NCBI GenBank assembly: GCA_005503085.1
Contig: SCOI01000013.1
Location: 62,001 to 126,000, forward strand
Source of the DNA: Burkholderiales bacterium C2
GTDB taxonomy: Bacteria; Pseudomonadota; Gammaproteobacteria; Burkholderiales; Burkholderiaceae_C
Length of the DNA stretch: 64,000 nucleotides
Reading direction: 5' to 3'
Numbering within the stretch: position 1 is the first letter of the stretch; each line of letters starts with the position of its first letter. The notes under the pieces were generated by a model. The model was not told the DNA's origin. It made no database searches and saw nothing but the letters and a program-made list of their open reading frames with translations. This document shows, one piece after another, positions 25,722 to 34,933 of this stretch. The position numbers were made by a program, and so were the translations under genes.

Positions 25722-28076
25722 ATGAATGCACCCAAAGAAGGTTTCATCGGCCAGAGCGTCAAGCGCCGCGAGGACGCGCGCTTTCTGACCGGGCGAGGGC
25801 AGTACACCGACGACATCGTGCTGCCGCGCCAGACCTACGCCTACTTCCTGCGCTCGCCCTATGCCCATGCGCGCATCAAGAGCGTGGACACGGCCAGCGC
25901 GGCGGCGGCCGAGGGCGTGCTGGGCATCTACACCGGCGAGCACTTCCGCGCGATCGGCGGCCTGCCCTGCGGCTGGCTGATCAACAGCCTGGACGGCAGC
26001 CCGATGAAGGAGCCCAAGCACCCGATCCTGGCCGACGGCAAGGTCCGCTATGTCGGCGATCCGGTGGCCCTGGTGGTGGCCGAGAGCTATGCCGAGGCCA
26101 AGGCCGCCGCCCAGCTGATAGCGATCGATTACGAGGAGCTGGTGCCGGCGGTCGACACCGCCGCCGCCAAGGGCCATGCGGGCCAGGTGCATGAGGAAGC
26201 GCCCGACAACGTCTGCTACACCTGGGGCTGCGGTGACAAGGCCGGCACCGATGCGGCCTTTGTCGGCGCCGCCCATGTGACGCGTCTGGAGTTCCGCAAC
26301 AATCGGCTGATCCCCAATGCCATCGAGCCGCGCGCGGCCAACGCGGCCTACAACGCGAGCGACGACAGCTACACGCTCTACACGACCAGCCAGAACCCCC
26401 ATGTGGCGCGGCTGCTGATGTGCGCCTTCGTGCTGGGCATTCCCGAGCACAAGCTGCGCGTCGTCGCGCCCGATGTCGGCGGCGGCTTCGGCTCCAAGAT
26501 CTTTCTCTACAACGAGGAGACCGCGCTGACCTGGGCCAGCAAGCAGGTCGGCCGGCCGATCAAGTGGACGGCGGACCGCTCCGAGGCCTTTCTGAGCGAT
26601 GCCCATGGCCGCGACCATGCGACCGTGGCCGAGCTTGCGCTGGACGCTGGCGGCAAGTTCCTGGCGATGCGGGTCCACACGACCGCGAACCTGGGTGCCT
26701 ATCTGTCGACCTTCGCGTCCAGTGTGCCGACCATCCTCTACGCCACGCTCCTGGCCGGCCAGTACACGACGCCCAAGATCTATGCCGAGGTCACCGGCGT
26801 GTTCAGCAATACCGCGCCGGTCGATGCCTACCGCGGCGCCGGCCGGCCGGAGGCCACCTATGTGGTCGAGCGTCTGGTCGAGACGGCGGCCAAGGAACTG
26901 GGCCTGAACCCGGCCGAGATCCGCCGCCGCAACTTCATCCACAGCTTCCCCTACGCGACGCCGGTGGGCCTGACCTACGACACCGGCGACTACGACGCGA
27001 CGCTCAAGGAAGTCGTCGAGCTGGCCGATGTGGCCGGCTTCGCCGCGCGCAAGGCGGTGTCCGAGGCCAAGGGCCTGAAGCGCGGCATCGGCTACTCGAC
27101 CTATATCGAGGCCTGCGGCCTGGCGCCCTCGAACATCGCCGGCGCTCTGGGCGCACGGGCCGGCCTGTTCGAGGCCGGCGAGGTGCGGGTGCACCCGACC
27201 GGCAAGGTGACCATCTTCACCGGCAGCCATTCGCATGGCCAGGGCCATGAGACGACGTTTGCCCAGGTGGTCGCGGACCGGCTCGGGATTCCGATCGATG
27301 ATGTGAGCATCGAGCACGGCGACACCGCCAAGGTGCTGTTCGGCATGGGCACCTACGGCAGCCGGTCCCTCTCGGTCGGCGGCACGGCCATCATCAAGGC
27401 GGTCGACAAGGTGATTGCCAAGGGCAAGAAGATCGCCGCCCATCTGCTGGAAGCGGCCGACACCGACATCGAGTTCGAGAACGGTGTCTTCAAGGTGGCC
27501 GGCACCGACAAGAGCGTGCCCTTCGCCTCCGTCTCGCTGACCGCCTATGTGCCGCACAACTACCCGCTCGACAAGCTGGAGCCCGGCCTGAATGAGAACG
27601 CCTTCTACGACCCGACCAATTTCACCTATCCGGCCGGGTCCTATGTCTGCGAGGTCGAGGTCGATCCGGCCACCGGCGTCGTGCGGGTGGACCGTTTCAG
27701 CGCGGTCGATGACTTCGGCAATATCGTCAACCCGATGATTGTCGAAGGCCAGGTGCAGGGCGGCATCGCGCAGGGCATAGGCCAGGCGCTGCTGGAGCAT
27801 GGCATCTATGACAAGGAGAGCGGCCAGCTCTTGACCGGCAGCTACATGGACTATGCGATGCCGCGCGCCGACGACCTGCCCAGCTTCAGTATCCGCACGT
27901 CCAAGGGCACGCCCTGCACGCACAACCCGCTGGGCGTCAAGGGCTGCGGCGAGGCGGGCGCGATCGGCTCGCCGCCGGCGGTGATCAATGCGATCTGCGA
28001 TGCGCTGGGCATCAAGGATCTGCCGATGCCGGCGACGCCGCACACCGTCTGGCAAGCCATCCAGGCCAACCGTTGA
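25722..28076 (+). CDS. coxL: CoxL-like molybdenum hydroxylase large subunit, form II
   Basis: A 784-residue catalytic subunit binding the molybdopterin cofactor. Conserved blocks include [10 protein letters not shown] and the C-terminal catalytic-Glu motif GCGEAGAIG. The active-site loop is AYRGAGR (residues 369-375), the signature of form II enzymes; true CO dehydrogenases (form I) carry AYRCSFR with the Cys that binds copper. So although the gene set is cox-like, the substrate may be another small molecule such as a purine, aldehyde or N-heterocycle. It forms an LMS heterotrimer with the flanking genes and is cytoplasmic or on the inner face of the membrane. Confidence 0.93.
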   Translation: MNAPKEGFIGQSVKRREDARFLTGRGQYTDDIVLPRQTYAYFLRSPYAHARIKSVDTASAAAAEGVLGIYTGEHFRAIGGLPCGWLINSLDGSPMKEPKHPILADGKVRYVGDPVALVVAESYAEAKAAAQLIAIDYEELVPAVDTAAAKGHAGQVHEEAPDNVCYTWGCGDKAGTDAAFVGAAHVTRLEFRNNRLIPNAIEPRAANAAYNASDDSYTLYTTSQNPHVARLLMCAFVLGIPEHKLRVVAPDVGGGFGSKIFLYNEETALTWASKQVGRPIKWTADRSEAFLSDAHGRDHATVAELALDAGGKFLAMRVHTTANLGAYLSTFASSVPTILYATLLAGQYTTPKIYAEVTGVFSNTAPVDAYRGAGRPEATYVVERLVETAAKELGLNPAEIRRRNFIHSFPYATPVGLTYDTGDYDATLKEVVELADVAGFAARKAVSEAKGLKRGIGYSTYIEACGLAPSNIAGALGARAGLFEAGEVRVHPTGKVTIFTGSHSHGQGHETTFAQVVADRLGIPIDDVSIEHGDTAKVLFGMGTYGSRSLSVGGTAIIKAVDKVIAKGKKIAAHLLEAADTDIEFENGVFKVAGTDKSVPFASVSLTAYVPHNYPLDKLEPGLNENAFYDPTNFTYPAGSYVCEVEVDPATGVVRVDRFSAVDDFGNIVNPMIVEGQVQGGIAQGIGQALLEHGIYDKESGQLLTGSYMDYAMPRADDLPSFSIRTSKGTPCTHNPLGVKGCGEAGAIGSPPAVINAICDALGIKDLPMPATPHTVWQAIQANR

Positions 28077-28091
28077 ACCGGGGAGCACAGC

Positions 28092-28880
28092 ATGACATTC
28101 GCCTACCAACAAGCCACCAGCGTCGCCGACGCGGCCCAGGCCGTGCGGGCCAATAGCGAGGCCAAGATCCTGGCCGGCGGCCAATCCCTGCTGGCCGCGA
28201 TCAAGCAGGGCCTGGCCGCGCCCGAGGCCTTGATCGATCTGTCCGGCCTGGCCGATCTGAAGGGCATCAAGGTCGAGGCCGGCAAGGTCACGATCGGCGC
28301 GATGAGCACACACGCGGCGGTGGCCGCGTCCAAGGAGCTGGCCGCAGCCATTCCGGCGCTGGCCGATCTGGCCGGCCGCATCGGCGACCGCCAGGTGCGC
28401 AACCGCGGCACGATCGGCGGCAGCCTGGCCAATAACGACCCGGCCGCCTGCTATCCGGCGGCGGTGCTGGCCTTGAACGCCACCATCCACACCGACCGGC
28501 GCTCGATTGCGGCCGATGATTTCTTCAAGGGCCTGTACGAGACCGCGCTGGCCGAGGGCGAGATCATCAGCTCGGTGAGCTTCCCCGTCCCGGAGAAGGC
28601 CGGCTGGCAGAAGTTCAAGCAGCCGGCCTCGCGCTTCTCCATCGTCGGCGTGTTCGTCGCGAAGACGGCGGGCGGCGTGCGTGTGGCCGTGACCGGTGCC
28701 GGGTCTTGCGTGTTCCGCGCCACGGCGCTGGAGCAGGCGCTGAGCGCCAGTTGGAGCCAGGCGGCGACGATGACGGTCAGCATCAGCGAGGAGGGCCTGA
28801 ACAACGATCTGCATGGCTCGGCGGCCTACCGGGCCGCGCTGATCCCGGTGCTTGCAGGAAGGGCCGTGGCCGGCGCCTGA
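28092..28880 (+). CDS. coxM: CoxM-type FAD-binding subunit
   Basis: A 262-residue medium subunit with the two flavin motifs AGGQSLL (residues 29-35) and TIGGSLANNDPA, plus the C-terminal CO_deh_flav domain. It receives electrons from the Fe-S subunit and passes them to the quinone or another acceptor. It follows coxL by 15 bp. A long stem-loop then separates it from coxD. Confidence 0.93.
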   Translation: MTFAYQQATSVADAAQAVRANSEAKILAGGQSLLAAIKQGLAAPEALIDLSGLADLKGIKVEAGKVTIGAMSTHAAVAASKELAAAIPALADLAGRIGDRQVRNRGTIGGSLANNDPAACYPAAVLALNATIHTDRRSIAADDFFKGLYETALAEGEIISSVSFPVPEKAGWQKFKQPASRFSIVGVFVAKTAGGVRVAVTGAGSCVFRATALEQALSASWSQAATMTVSISEEGLNNDLHGSAAYRAALIPVLAGRAVAGA

Positions 28881-28910
28881 GCGCAAAACCCAGCGCCACT
28901 CAGCAAGGGT

Positions 28911-28992
28911 CTGGGGTGCGCGGCTTGGCGAGGTCAAGGAGGAGACCGAGCGAAGCGAGGGCGGGGGACAGGAGCCAAGCCGCGTACCCCAG
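28911..28992 (+). repeat. Long stem-loop between coxM and coxD
   Basis: The arms CTGGGGTGCGCGGCTTGGC (28911-28929) and GCCAAGCCGCGTACCCCAG (28974-28992) pair over 19 bp with one G-U, enclosing 44 nt that contain AAGGAGGAG and CGAGCGAAGCGAGG. There is no T tract, so a simple terminator is unlikely. It may be a REP-like element or an mRNA-processing structure that sets different levels of coxSLM and coxDEG. Confidence 0.6.
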
Positions 28993-29026
28993 GCCCGCAG
29001 CCCGCCCCATGTTTGCAAGACCACCC

Positions 29027-29896
29027 ATGACGCCAAGCTCCATCGATACAACCGTTCAAGCTCTGCTGACGCAAGGCTATGTCGCCCAGCGCGAACTGGC
29101 CACCGCCGTCTTCCTGGCCCTGCGCCTGCAGCGCCCGCTGTTCCTGGAGGGCGAACCGGGCACCGGCAAGACCGAGATCGCCAAGGCCCTGGCCGCAATG
29201 TTAGGCCGGCCGCTGATACGACTGCAGTGCTACGAGGGCCTGGATCTGGCCAGCGCGGCCTATGAGTGGAACCATGCGCGGCAGATGCTGGAGATCAAGA
29301 GCGGCGGACTGAGCGGCGACGAGTTGTTCGCGCGCCGCTTCCTGATCGCGCGGCCACTGCTGCAGGCCCTGGAACAGCCGGGGGTGCTGCTGATCGACGA
29401 ACTCGACCGTGCGGACGAGCCCTTCGAGGCCTTTTTGCTGGAGGTGCTGAGCGACTTCCAGCTCAGCATTCCCGAGCTGGGTGTGATCAAGGCCGCCGAG
29501 CCGCCCATCGTGGTGCTGACCAGCAACCGCACCCGCGAGATTCACGATGCGGTCAAGCGCCGCTGCCTCTACCACTGGGTCGATTTTCCCGATGCACAGC
29601 GCGAGCTGCAGATCCTGCGGCTCAAGGTGCCCGGTGCCGGCGAGGCGCTGTCGCGCCAGATCGTCGCCTTCATCCAGGGCCTGCGCACGCTGGACCTGTA
29701 CAAACTGCCCGGTGTGGCCGAGACTATCGAATGGTCGCGCGCGCTGCTGGAACTCAATGCGCTGGTGCTTGACCCGGAGACGGTCAGCAACACGCTGGGT
29801 GTGCTCTTGAAATACCAGGACGACATCGCCAAGGTGCAGGGCTCGGAGGCGGCGCGGCTGCTGGAGCAGGTGAGGGTGGCCACGCACCATGGCTGA
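29027..29896 (+). CDS. coxD: CoxD-type MoxR AAA+ ATPase
   Basis: A 289-residue AAA+ ATPase with Walker A GEPGTGKTE, Walker B VLLIDELDRAD, sensor 1 TSNRTRE and Arg finger region KRRCLYHW. In Oligotropha CoxD acts as an ATP-driven chaperone in maturation of the Cu-S-Mo centre. It works with the VWA protein encoded by the overlapping downstream gene. The ATG at 29027 is used; 29009 is an in-frame alternative, neither with a good Shine-Dalgarno. Confidence 0.9.
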   Translation: MTPSSIDTTVQALLTQGYVAQRELATAVFLALRLQRPLFLEGEPGTGKTEIAKALAAMLGRPLIRLQCYEGLDLASAAYEWNHARQMLEIKSGGLSGDELFARRFLIARPLLQALEQPGVLLIDELDRADEPFEAFLLEVLSDFQLSIPELGVIKAAEPPIVVLTSNRTREIHDAVKRRCLYHWVDFPDAQRELQILRLKVPGAGEALSRQIVAFIQGLRTLDLYKLPGVAETIEWSRALLELNALVLDPETVSNTLGVLLKYQDDIAKVQGSEAARLLEQVRVATHHG

Positions 29897-31073
29897 GTCG
29901 CCCGATCTGCCGGCGCACCTGGCGGCCAATGTGATGCACTTCGCCCGCGTGCTGCGCCAGTCCGGCATGGCCGTGGGCACGGACCGGGTGCAGCTGTGCC
30001 TGCAGGCGCTGCAGGTGGCTGGGCTCGAATCGCGTGCCGATTTCAAGGCCACGCTGGCTGCCTGCCTGATCGATCGCGCGGCGCACCGGCCGCTGTTCGA
30101 GCAGGCTTTCTATCTGTTCTGGCGCGACCCCGATCTGCTGGGCCGGGTGATGGCGATGATGTTGCCGCGCGCCCAGGCGAAACCCGGCACCCCGCCACCG
30201 CCGGAGAACCGGCGCCTGGCCGATGCGTTGTTCCCGCAGGGGCAGCAGGGCGAAAAGCCGCCGCGAGAAACCGAGGAAGAGATCGAGATCGATGCCCGGC
30301 TGAGCTGGAGCGATCAGGAACTGCTGCGCCAGCGCGATTTCGAGACGATGACGGCCGAGGAGTGGGCCGCCGCCAAGCGCCTGCTGGTGCGGCTGAGGCC
30401 CTTCGTCGAGACGCGGCCCACGCGCCGCTCCCGGCCTTCGGCCCAGGGCCGCTTCGACTGGCGTGCCACGCTGCGCGCGCAGACCCGCGAGGAGCTGGCG
30501 CCGCCGCGCTGGCGCCGGCCGCGCGTCAAGGTCGCGCCGCTGCTGATCCTGGCCGACATCTCCGGCTCGATGAGCCGCTACTCGCGCATGCTCTTGCACC
30601 TGGCCCACGGTCTGGCGAATCCGGCCGAGCGCCGTCATGCGCCCAGGGTGACGAGCTTTGTCTTCGGCACGCGACTGACCCCGATCACGCGATTGATGCA
30701 GCAGCGCGATCCCGATATCGCGGTGGCCGCCGTCGCACGCGCGGTGGCCGACTGGTCGGGTGGCACCCGCATCAGCGCCTGCCTGCACCAGTTCAACCGC
30801 GCCTGGGCGCGTCGCACGCTCAGCAGCGACACCACCGTCCTGCTGATCACCGATGGCCTGGAGCAGGGCGATAGTGCGGAGGCCTTGGCCTTCGAGGCGC
30901 GCCGCCTGCGCCTGTCCTGCCGGCGCCTGATCTGGTTGAATCCGCTGCTGCGCTTCGAGGGTTTCGAACCGAAGGCCGCCGGCATCAAGGCATTGCTCCC
31001 CGAGGTCAGTGCCCATCTTCCCGCCCACAATCTCGCCAGTCTTGAAGACCTGGTGAACACGCTATGCAACTGA
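29889..31073 (+). CDS. coxE: CoxE-type VWA-domain protein
   Basis: A 394-residue protein with a C-terminal von Willebrand A domain carrying the MIDAS motif DISGSMS and later T and D positions (WSGGTRIS, LLITDGLEQGD). MoxR/VWA pairs act together as metal-centre chaperones. The middle (about 90-140) is Pro/Glu-rich. The start overlaps coxD by 8 bp and the stop overlaps coxG by 10 bp, so the three are translationally coupled. Confidence 0.9.
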   Translation: MAESPDLPAHLAANVMHFARVLRQSGMAVGTDRVQLCLQALQVAGLESRADFKATLAACLIDRAAHRPLFEQAFYLFWRDPDLLGRVMAMMLPRAQAKPGTPPPPENRRLADALFPQGQQGEKPPRETEEEIEIDARLSWSDQELLRQRDFETMTAEEWAAAKRLLVRLRPFVETRPTRRSRPSAQGRFDWRATLRAQTREELAPPRWRRPRVKVAPLLILADISGSMSRYSRMLLHLAHGLANPAERRHAPRVTSFVFGTRLTPITRLMQQRDPDIAVAAVARAVADWSGGTRISACLHQFNRAWARRTLSSDTTVLLITDGLEQGDSAEALAFEARRLRLSCRRLIWLNPLLRFEGFEPKAAGIKALLPEVSAHLPAHNLASLEDLVNTLCN

Positions 31074-31615
31074 CCGGACAAGAAACACTCCCCGTCGCCC
31101 AGGCCCAGGCCTGGGCCGCGCTCAACGATACCGAGATGCTGAAGACATCGATCACCGGCTGCGAAGCGCTGACGCCCACTGGAGAGAACGAATACGAGGT
31201 CCTGCTCGCGGTCGCGATCGGTCCGGTCAAGGCGAAGTTCAAGGGCAAGTTGAAACTCTCCGACCTGCAGCCGCCGACCAGCTACCAGCTCGCCTTCGAG
31301 GGCTCGGGCGGCGCGGCCGGGCATGGCAAGGGCACAGCCCAGGTGCGGCTGGAGACGCTGGGCCCGGCCCAGACCCTGCTGCACTACACGGTGGTGGCCA
31401 GCGTCGGCGGCAAGATCGCGCAGATCGGTTCGCGCCTGGTCGATATGGCCGCGCAGAAGATGGCCGGCGACTTCTTCGCGGCCTTCAATGCGGCGCTGGC
31501 CGAGCGCTATGGGGTGGCGCCGGCCGAGCCACCGGCCCCGCCCAAGAGCGCCTTCCAGCGCTTTCTGGACTGGTACCTGGGCTGGCTGGGGCGGATCTTC
31601 AAGAGCGGGCGTTGA
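31064..31615 (+). CDS. coxG: CoxG-type SRPBCC protein with membrane-binding tail
   Basis: A 183-residue START/SRPBCC-fold protein (conserved DTEMLKTSITGCEAL, VAIGPVKAKFKGKLKL and GGKIAQIGSRLVD). A Pro-rich linker and an amphipathic, Trp-rich C-terminal helix (FQRFLDWYLGWLGRIF) look like a membrane anchor. CoxG is known to tether CO-dehydrogenase-type enzymes to the membrane and, in mycobacteria, to deliver quinone. It is last in the cox cluster and ends 3 bp before the convergent photolyase gene. Confidence 0.9.
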   Translation: MQLTGQETLPVAQAQAWAALNDTEMLKTSITGCEALTPTGENEYEVLLAVAIGPVKAKFKGKLKLSDLQPPTSYQLAFEGSGGAAGHGKGTAQVRLETLGPAQTLLHYTVVASVGGKIAQIGSRLVDMAAQKMAGDFFAAFNAALAERYGVAPAEPPAPPKSAFQRFLDWYLGWLGRIFKSGR

Positions 31616-31618
31616 GGG

Positions 31619-32776
31619 TCAAAGCGCCGCGCTGGCCCGCTTCCACCACTGCGAGAACGAATCGCAGTGCCGCGCCACCGGGGCGAACAGCTGCGGCCTC
31701 GGCCGGCAGTGGGCCAGGCCGTGCAGGGCGGGCGAGAGATGCGGGTTGGCCACCATCTGCACCGAGCGGGCGCCCGCCAGCGCCGCCGCCAGCGTGGCCG
31801 CATCACCCCACCAGCGCAGTGCGGCCAGCTCGCTCATGCGCTGGCCGACAAAGGTCCAGCGTGCCGCGCTCCAGGGCCAGCGCGCATGCAGATGGCCGGC
31901 CTCGAAGACGGCCACGCTGACGGTGCCGTCCGGCAGATCGGGAGGCGGGTCGGCCAGGGCCCAGGCGTGGACCAGCCAGACATCGCGCCCCGCCACCGCC
32001 TGGGCATCGGGCACGCTCCAGGCGGCGGGCGGCCGCTCGTGCAAGGCCGGCTCGTCGACACCCAGCGCCTGCCGCCCTTCGGCGCCGACAGGCTCTGCGC
32101 TGCGCGCGATCGCATCGAGGGCCTCGTAGCTGGTGTCGATCACCGTGCCCGGGCTGTGCCAGTCCGGCGGCGCATGGCGCACGACATTGCCGGCATTGAA
32201 GAGATAGGGCTTGTGGCTACCGGTGCCGGCCACCCATTGCCAGCTCAGGTGGTTGCTGGCCAGGTCACCGTCCAGCAGATGGCCATACATCCAGTCGGCA
32301 CCGCTGCGCCAGTGGACCTTGCGCAGATGGACGATGTAACTGGCCAGCCACAGGCGCAGATGGTTGTGCAGATAGCCTTCGGCATAGAGCAGGCGCACCG
32401 CCCGGTCGATCATCGGCACGCCGCAGCGCGCCTCGCGGATGTCGGCCGGCAGCTCGCGGGCATAGGTGCGGTCGGGCAGCGGGCCGGCATGCAGGGAGCG
32501 GAAGATCGCGTCGCCGCGGCGCTGCCAGACATGGTGGAAATACTCGCGCCAGCCGAACTCGTAAACCAGCTTGTGCTGCGGGCCCAGCGGCCCGTGCCGT
32601 TCGGACAGTGCGGCCATCACCGCAGGCAGGTCCAGCAGGCCATGGCTCAGATAGGGCGAGAGCCGCGTCACCGCACCGTCCAGCGCATTGCGGCTGCGCG
32701 CATACTCGTGCGGGTCGATCGCGGCCACCCGTGCCCGGGCGGCCGCCAGCGTGGGCGGGAAGCCGGGCTTGCTCAT
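31619..32776 (-). CDS. Photolyase-type FAD protein with apparently permuted domain order
   Basis: 385 residues. Unlike standard photolyases it begins directly with the helical FAD-binding domain (RNALDGAVTRLSPYLSHGLL, LVYEFGWREYFHHVW, SYIVHLRKVHWRSGADWMYG and HLSWQWVAGTGSHKPYLFNA; about residues 15-210). The C-terminal 140 residues (VWLVHAWALADPP..., SVAVFEAGHL, ARWTFVGQRMSEL, WWGDAATLAAAL) resemble the N-terminal Rossmann antenna domain of photolyases, that is, the two halves appear swapped. Its role could be DNA repair or light sensing. The ATGA overlap with the upstream Fe-S photolyase shows co-translation. Confidence 0.82.
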   Translation of the reverse strand: MSKPGFPPTLAAARARVAAIDPHEYARSRNALDGAVTRLSPYLSHGLLDLPAVMAALSERHGPLGPQHKLVYEFGWREYFHHVWQRRGDAIFRSLHAGPLPDRTYARELPADIREARCGVPMIDRAVRLLYAEGYLHNHLRLWLASYIVHLRKVHWRSGADWMYGHLLDGDLASNHLSWQWVAGTGSHKPYLFNAGNVVRHAPPDWHSPGTVIDTSYEALDAIARSAEPVGAEGRQALGVDEPALHERPPAAWSVPDAQAVAGRDVWLVHAWALADPPPDLPDGTVSVAVFEAGHLHARWPWSAARWTFVGQRMSELAALRWWGDAATLAAALAGARSVQMVANPHLSPALHGLAHCRPRPQLFAPVARHCDSFSQWWKRASAAL

Positions 32777-34317
32777 GCCGCGGCGGCTCGCAAGGCCTCG
32801 GCTTGCGCGCGGATGGCCTGCCGCTGCGCATCGTCCAGCCGCGCCAGATTCCTGAGCTGCATCTGCATGCGCGGCTGCTCCGCCAGCCAGCCCTCGTGGC
32901 GCAGCAGAAAGTCCCAGTACAGGCTGGTGTAAGGGCAGGCGAGCTCGCCCACGCGCTCGGCCGGGTCGTAGCGGCAGCCGCGGCAGTAGGGGCCCATGCG
33001 CTGCAGGTATTTGCCGCTGGCGATATAGGGCTTGCTGGCCATCAGGCCGCCATCGGCGAACTGGCTCATGCCCAGGGTGTTGGGCAGCTCGACCCACTCG
33101 ACCGCATCGACATAGACCGCCAGATACCAGGCATGCAGCTGCTTCGGCTCCACGCCCAGCAGCAGCGCGTAGAGGCCGGTCACCATCAGACGCTGGATGT
33201 GGTGGGCATAGCCGTGTTCCAAGGTCTGCTTCAGCGCGTCGCGCAGGCAGGCCATCTCGGTGTCGCCGCTCCAGTAGCAGGCGGGCAGGGGCTGGCGGGC
33301 GTCCAGCGCATTGCGCTCCAGATAGCCGGGCATCTGGGTCCAGTAGATGCCGCGCACATATTCGCGCCAGCCGAGGATCTGGCGGATGAAACCCTCGACG
33401 CTGGCCAGCGGCGCCTGGCCATCGCGCCAGGCCGCCTCGGCCGCAGCGACCACCTCGCGCGGGTTCAGCAGCTTCAGGTTCAGCGCGGCGGCCAGCTGCG
33501 AGTGGTAGAGCCAGGGCTCGTCGGGCCAGAGTGCGTCCTGGTAGCGGCCGAACAGCGGCAGGCGCTCGCTGATGAAGTCCTGCAGCGCCAACAGCGCGTC
33601 GGCGCGCGTCACCGGCCAGGCGAACTGCGCCAGCGAGCCCGGGTGATCGGCAAAGCGGCTGTTGACCAGCGCGATGACCTCCCGGGTGATCGCATCGGGC
33701 GCGAACTCGGCGCGCGGCGCTCGCAAGCCGGGGCCGTTGGCGCCGAAGGCCTCGCGGTTCTCGGCATCGAAATTCCACTGCCCGCCCGCCGGCTGGCCAT
33801 CGGCCTGCATCAGCACGCCGTGCCGGCTGCGCAGCTCGCGGTAGTAGTACTCCAGTCGCAGCTGCTTGCGGCCCTTGGCGTGGGCCGCGAACTCGCGCAC
33901 CGTCGCGTAGAAATGCCGGTCCTCGCGCAGCACCAGCGGCAGCCCGGCCTCGCTGGCGACCGCCTTCAGCGCCTGCAGCACCCGCCAATCCCCTGGCGCG
34001 GTCAGCAACAGGCGCTGCGGCCGCAGCTCGGCAATGCTGGCGCTCAGCTCGGCCGCCAGCGTGCCGAGATTGCCCGCATCGTCGAGCCGCCGGTAGTGCA
34101 GCGGTTTTCCGGCGGCGCGCAGCGCGGCGGCGAAATGCCGCATCGCGGCCAGGAACAGCGCGATGCGCGGCTTGCCCGACCAGACATGGGTGGACTCCTC
34201 GGCCACCTCGGCCATCCAGACCGCGTCGTGGGACGGATCGAAGTCATCGAAGGCGGCGGCCTGCAGATCGAGCTGATCGCCCAGCACCAGCACCAGATCG
34301 CGCAGGCCCTCAGCCAT
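32773..34317 (-). CDS. Iron-sulfur bacterial cryptochrome/photolyase (FeS-BCP, PhrB-like)
   Basis: 514 residues. An N-terminal Rossmann domain (LVLGDQLDL) is followed by a helical FAD domain and four [4Fe-4S] Cys ligands: one in DTEMACL and three in CRGC-x12-C, the spacing of Agrobacterium PhrB. The family repairs (6-4) photoproducts or signals light, with FAD, a lumazine-type antenna and the Fe-S cluster. It overlaps the DUF2256 gene by 8 bp upstream and the short photolyase downstream, forming one operon. Confidence 0.93.
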   Translation of the reverse strand: MAEGLRDLVLVLGDQLDLQAAAFDDFDPSHDAVWMAEVAEESTHVWSGKPRIALFLAAMRHFAAALRAAGKPLHYRRLDDAGNLGTLAAELSASIAELRPQRLLLTAPGDWRVLQALKAVASEAGLPLVLREDRHFYATVREFAAHAKGRKQLRLEYYYRELRSRHGVLMQADGQPAGGQWNFDAENREAFGANGPGLRAPRAEFAPDAITREVIALVNSRFADHPGSLAQFAWPVTRADALLALQDFISERLPLFGRYQDALWPDEPWLYHSQLAAALNLKLLNPREVVAAAEAAWRDGQAPLASVEGFIRQILGWREYVRGIYWTQMPGYLERNALDARQPLPACYWSGDTEMACLRDALKQTLEHGYAHHIQRLMVTGLYALLLGVEPKQLHAWYLAVYVDAVEWVELPNTLGMSQFADGGLMASKPYIASGKYLQRMGPYCRGCRYDPAERVGELACPYTSLYWDFLLRHEGWLAEQPRMQMQLRNLARLDDAQRQAIRAQAEALRAAAA

Positions 34318-34489
34318 GGCGGCCCGTCCTGGCGCTGCGGCAGGCGTCGGAGCAGTAGCGCAGCTCCTCCCAGACCTTGGCCCAGCGCTTGCGCCAGCTC
34401 ATGGCCCGGCCGCAGGCCTGGCAGGGCTTGCTGGGCAGGTATTGCTTGTTGCCCTTGAAAGCAGCGCTGGCCCCGCCCTGTCTCTGCAT
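34310..34489 (-). CDS. DUF2256 zinc-ribbon-like small protein
   Basis: 59 residues with the DUF2256 pattern CQACGRAMSWRKRWAKVW and YCSDACR: four Cys in two CxxC/CxxxC pairs, probably a zinc or Fe-S site. DUF2256 genes are repeatedly found next to or fused to FeS-BCP photolyases; a role in that enzyme's maturation is plausible but unproven. It overlaps the photolyase start and follows the HiPIP gene by 7 bp. Confidence 0.85.
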   Translation of the reverse strand: MQRQGGASAAFKGNKQYLPSKPCQACGRAMSWRKRWAKVWEELRYCSDACRSARTGRHG

Positions 34490-34496
34490 CGGTCGC

Positions 34497-34832
34497 TCAG
34501 CCCTTCTTGGCCCAGGCGCTGCACCAGCCCTTGCCGGCCACCTGCTTGCCGGCGAACAGCGGGCAGCCGCCGGCGGCATCAGTGGCCTTGCCCTGGTAGA
34601 GCGCGCAGTTGGCGCAATTCTGGCCGGCAGCGTACTTCGGGTACTTCTTCGTGTCGGTCTTGGTGGCGTCGGCCACATAGCCGAGTGCGGCCGCCTGGGC
34701 GTCCTTCTCGTCCACCAGCTTGGCCTGGGCGCGTGCCTGCAGATGCACCCCGGCGCCCAGCATCAGGCCGCCGCCGGCCAGGCCGATCAGGAAAACACGG
34801 CGTTGCTGCGGGACGGATTGGGTTTTGGACAT
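34497..34832 (-). CDS. High-potential iron-sulfur protein (HiPIP)
   Basis: A 111-residue electron carrier. The N-terminal signal has a Tat-like QRRVFLIGLAGGG segment. The mature domain has four cluster Cys in CANC-x13-C-x13-C, the HiPIP arrangement for a high-potential [4Fe-4S] cluster. HiPIPs are normally periplasmic donors to reaction centres or oxidases. GAGGAG precedes the ATG. Its position inside a photolyase operon is unusual. Confidence 0.92.
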   Translation of the reverse strand: MSKTQSVPQQRRVFLIGLAGGGLMLGAGVHLQARAQAKLVDEKDAQAAALGYVADATKTDTKKYPKYAAGQNCANCALYQGKATDAAGGCPLFAGKQVAGKGWCSAWAKKG

Positions 34833-34933
34833 GGTCTTGTCTCCTCGTTCACGATGGACACAGGCCTGGGGGGAAGATGTGGACCGAGGGCCGGCGGGCT
34901 CGGTGCATCTGCGAGTTCAACGCGGGCAGGGGT

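Noticed and set aside
25512-29198. Very long open frames antisense to the cox genes and to other large genes
   Set aside because: They mirror strongly coding genes on the opposite strand; their translations are low-complexity Arg/Gly/His/Gln-rich with no family motifs, as expected in very GC-rich DNA.
25235-31615. Annotation as a genuine carbon monoxide dehydrogenase
   Set aside because: The large subunit has the form II loop AYRGAGR; CO oxidation cannot be claimed from sequence.
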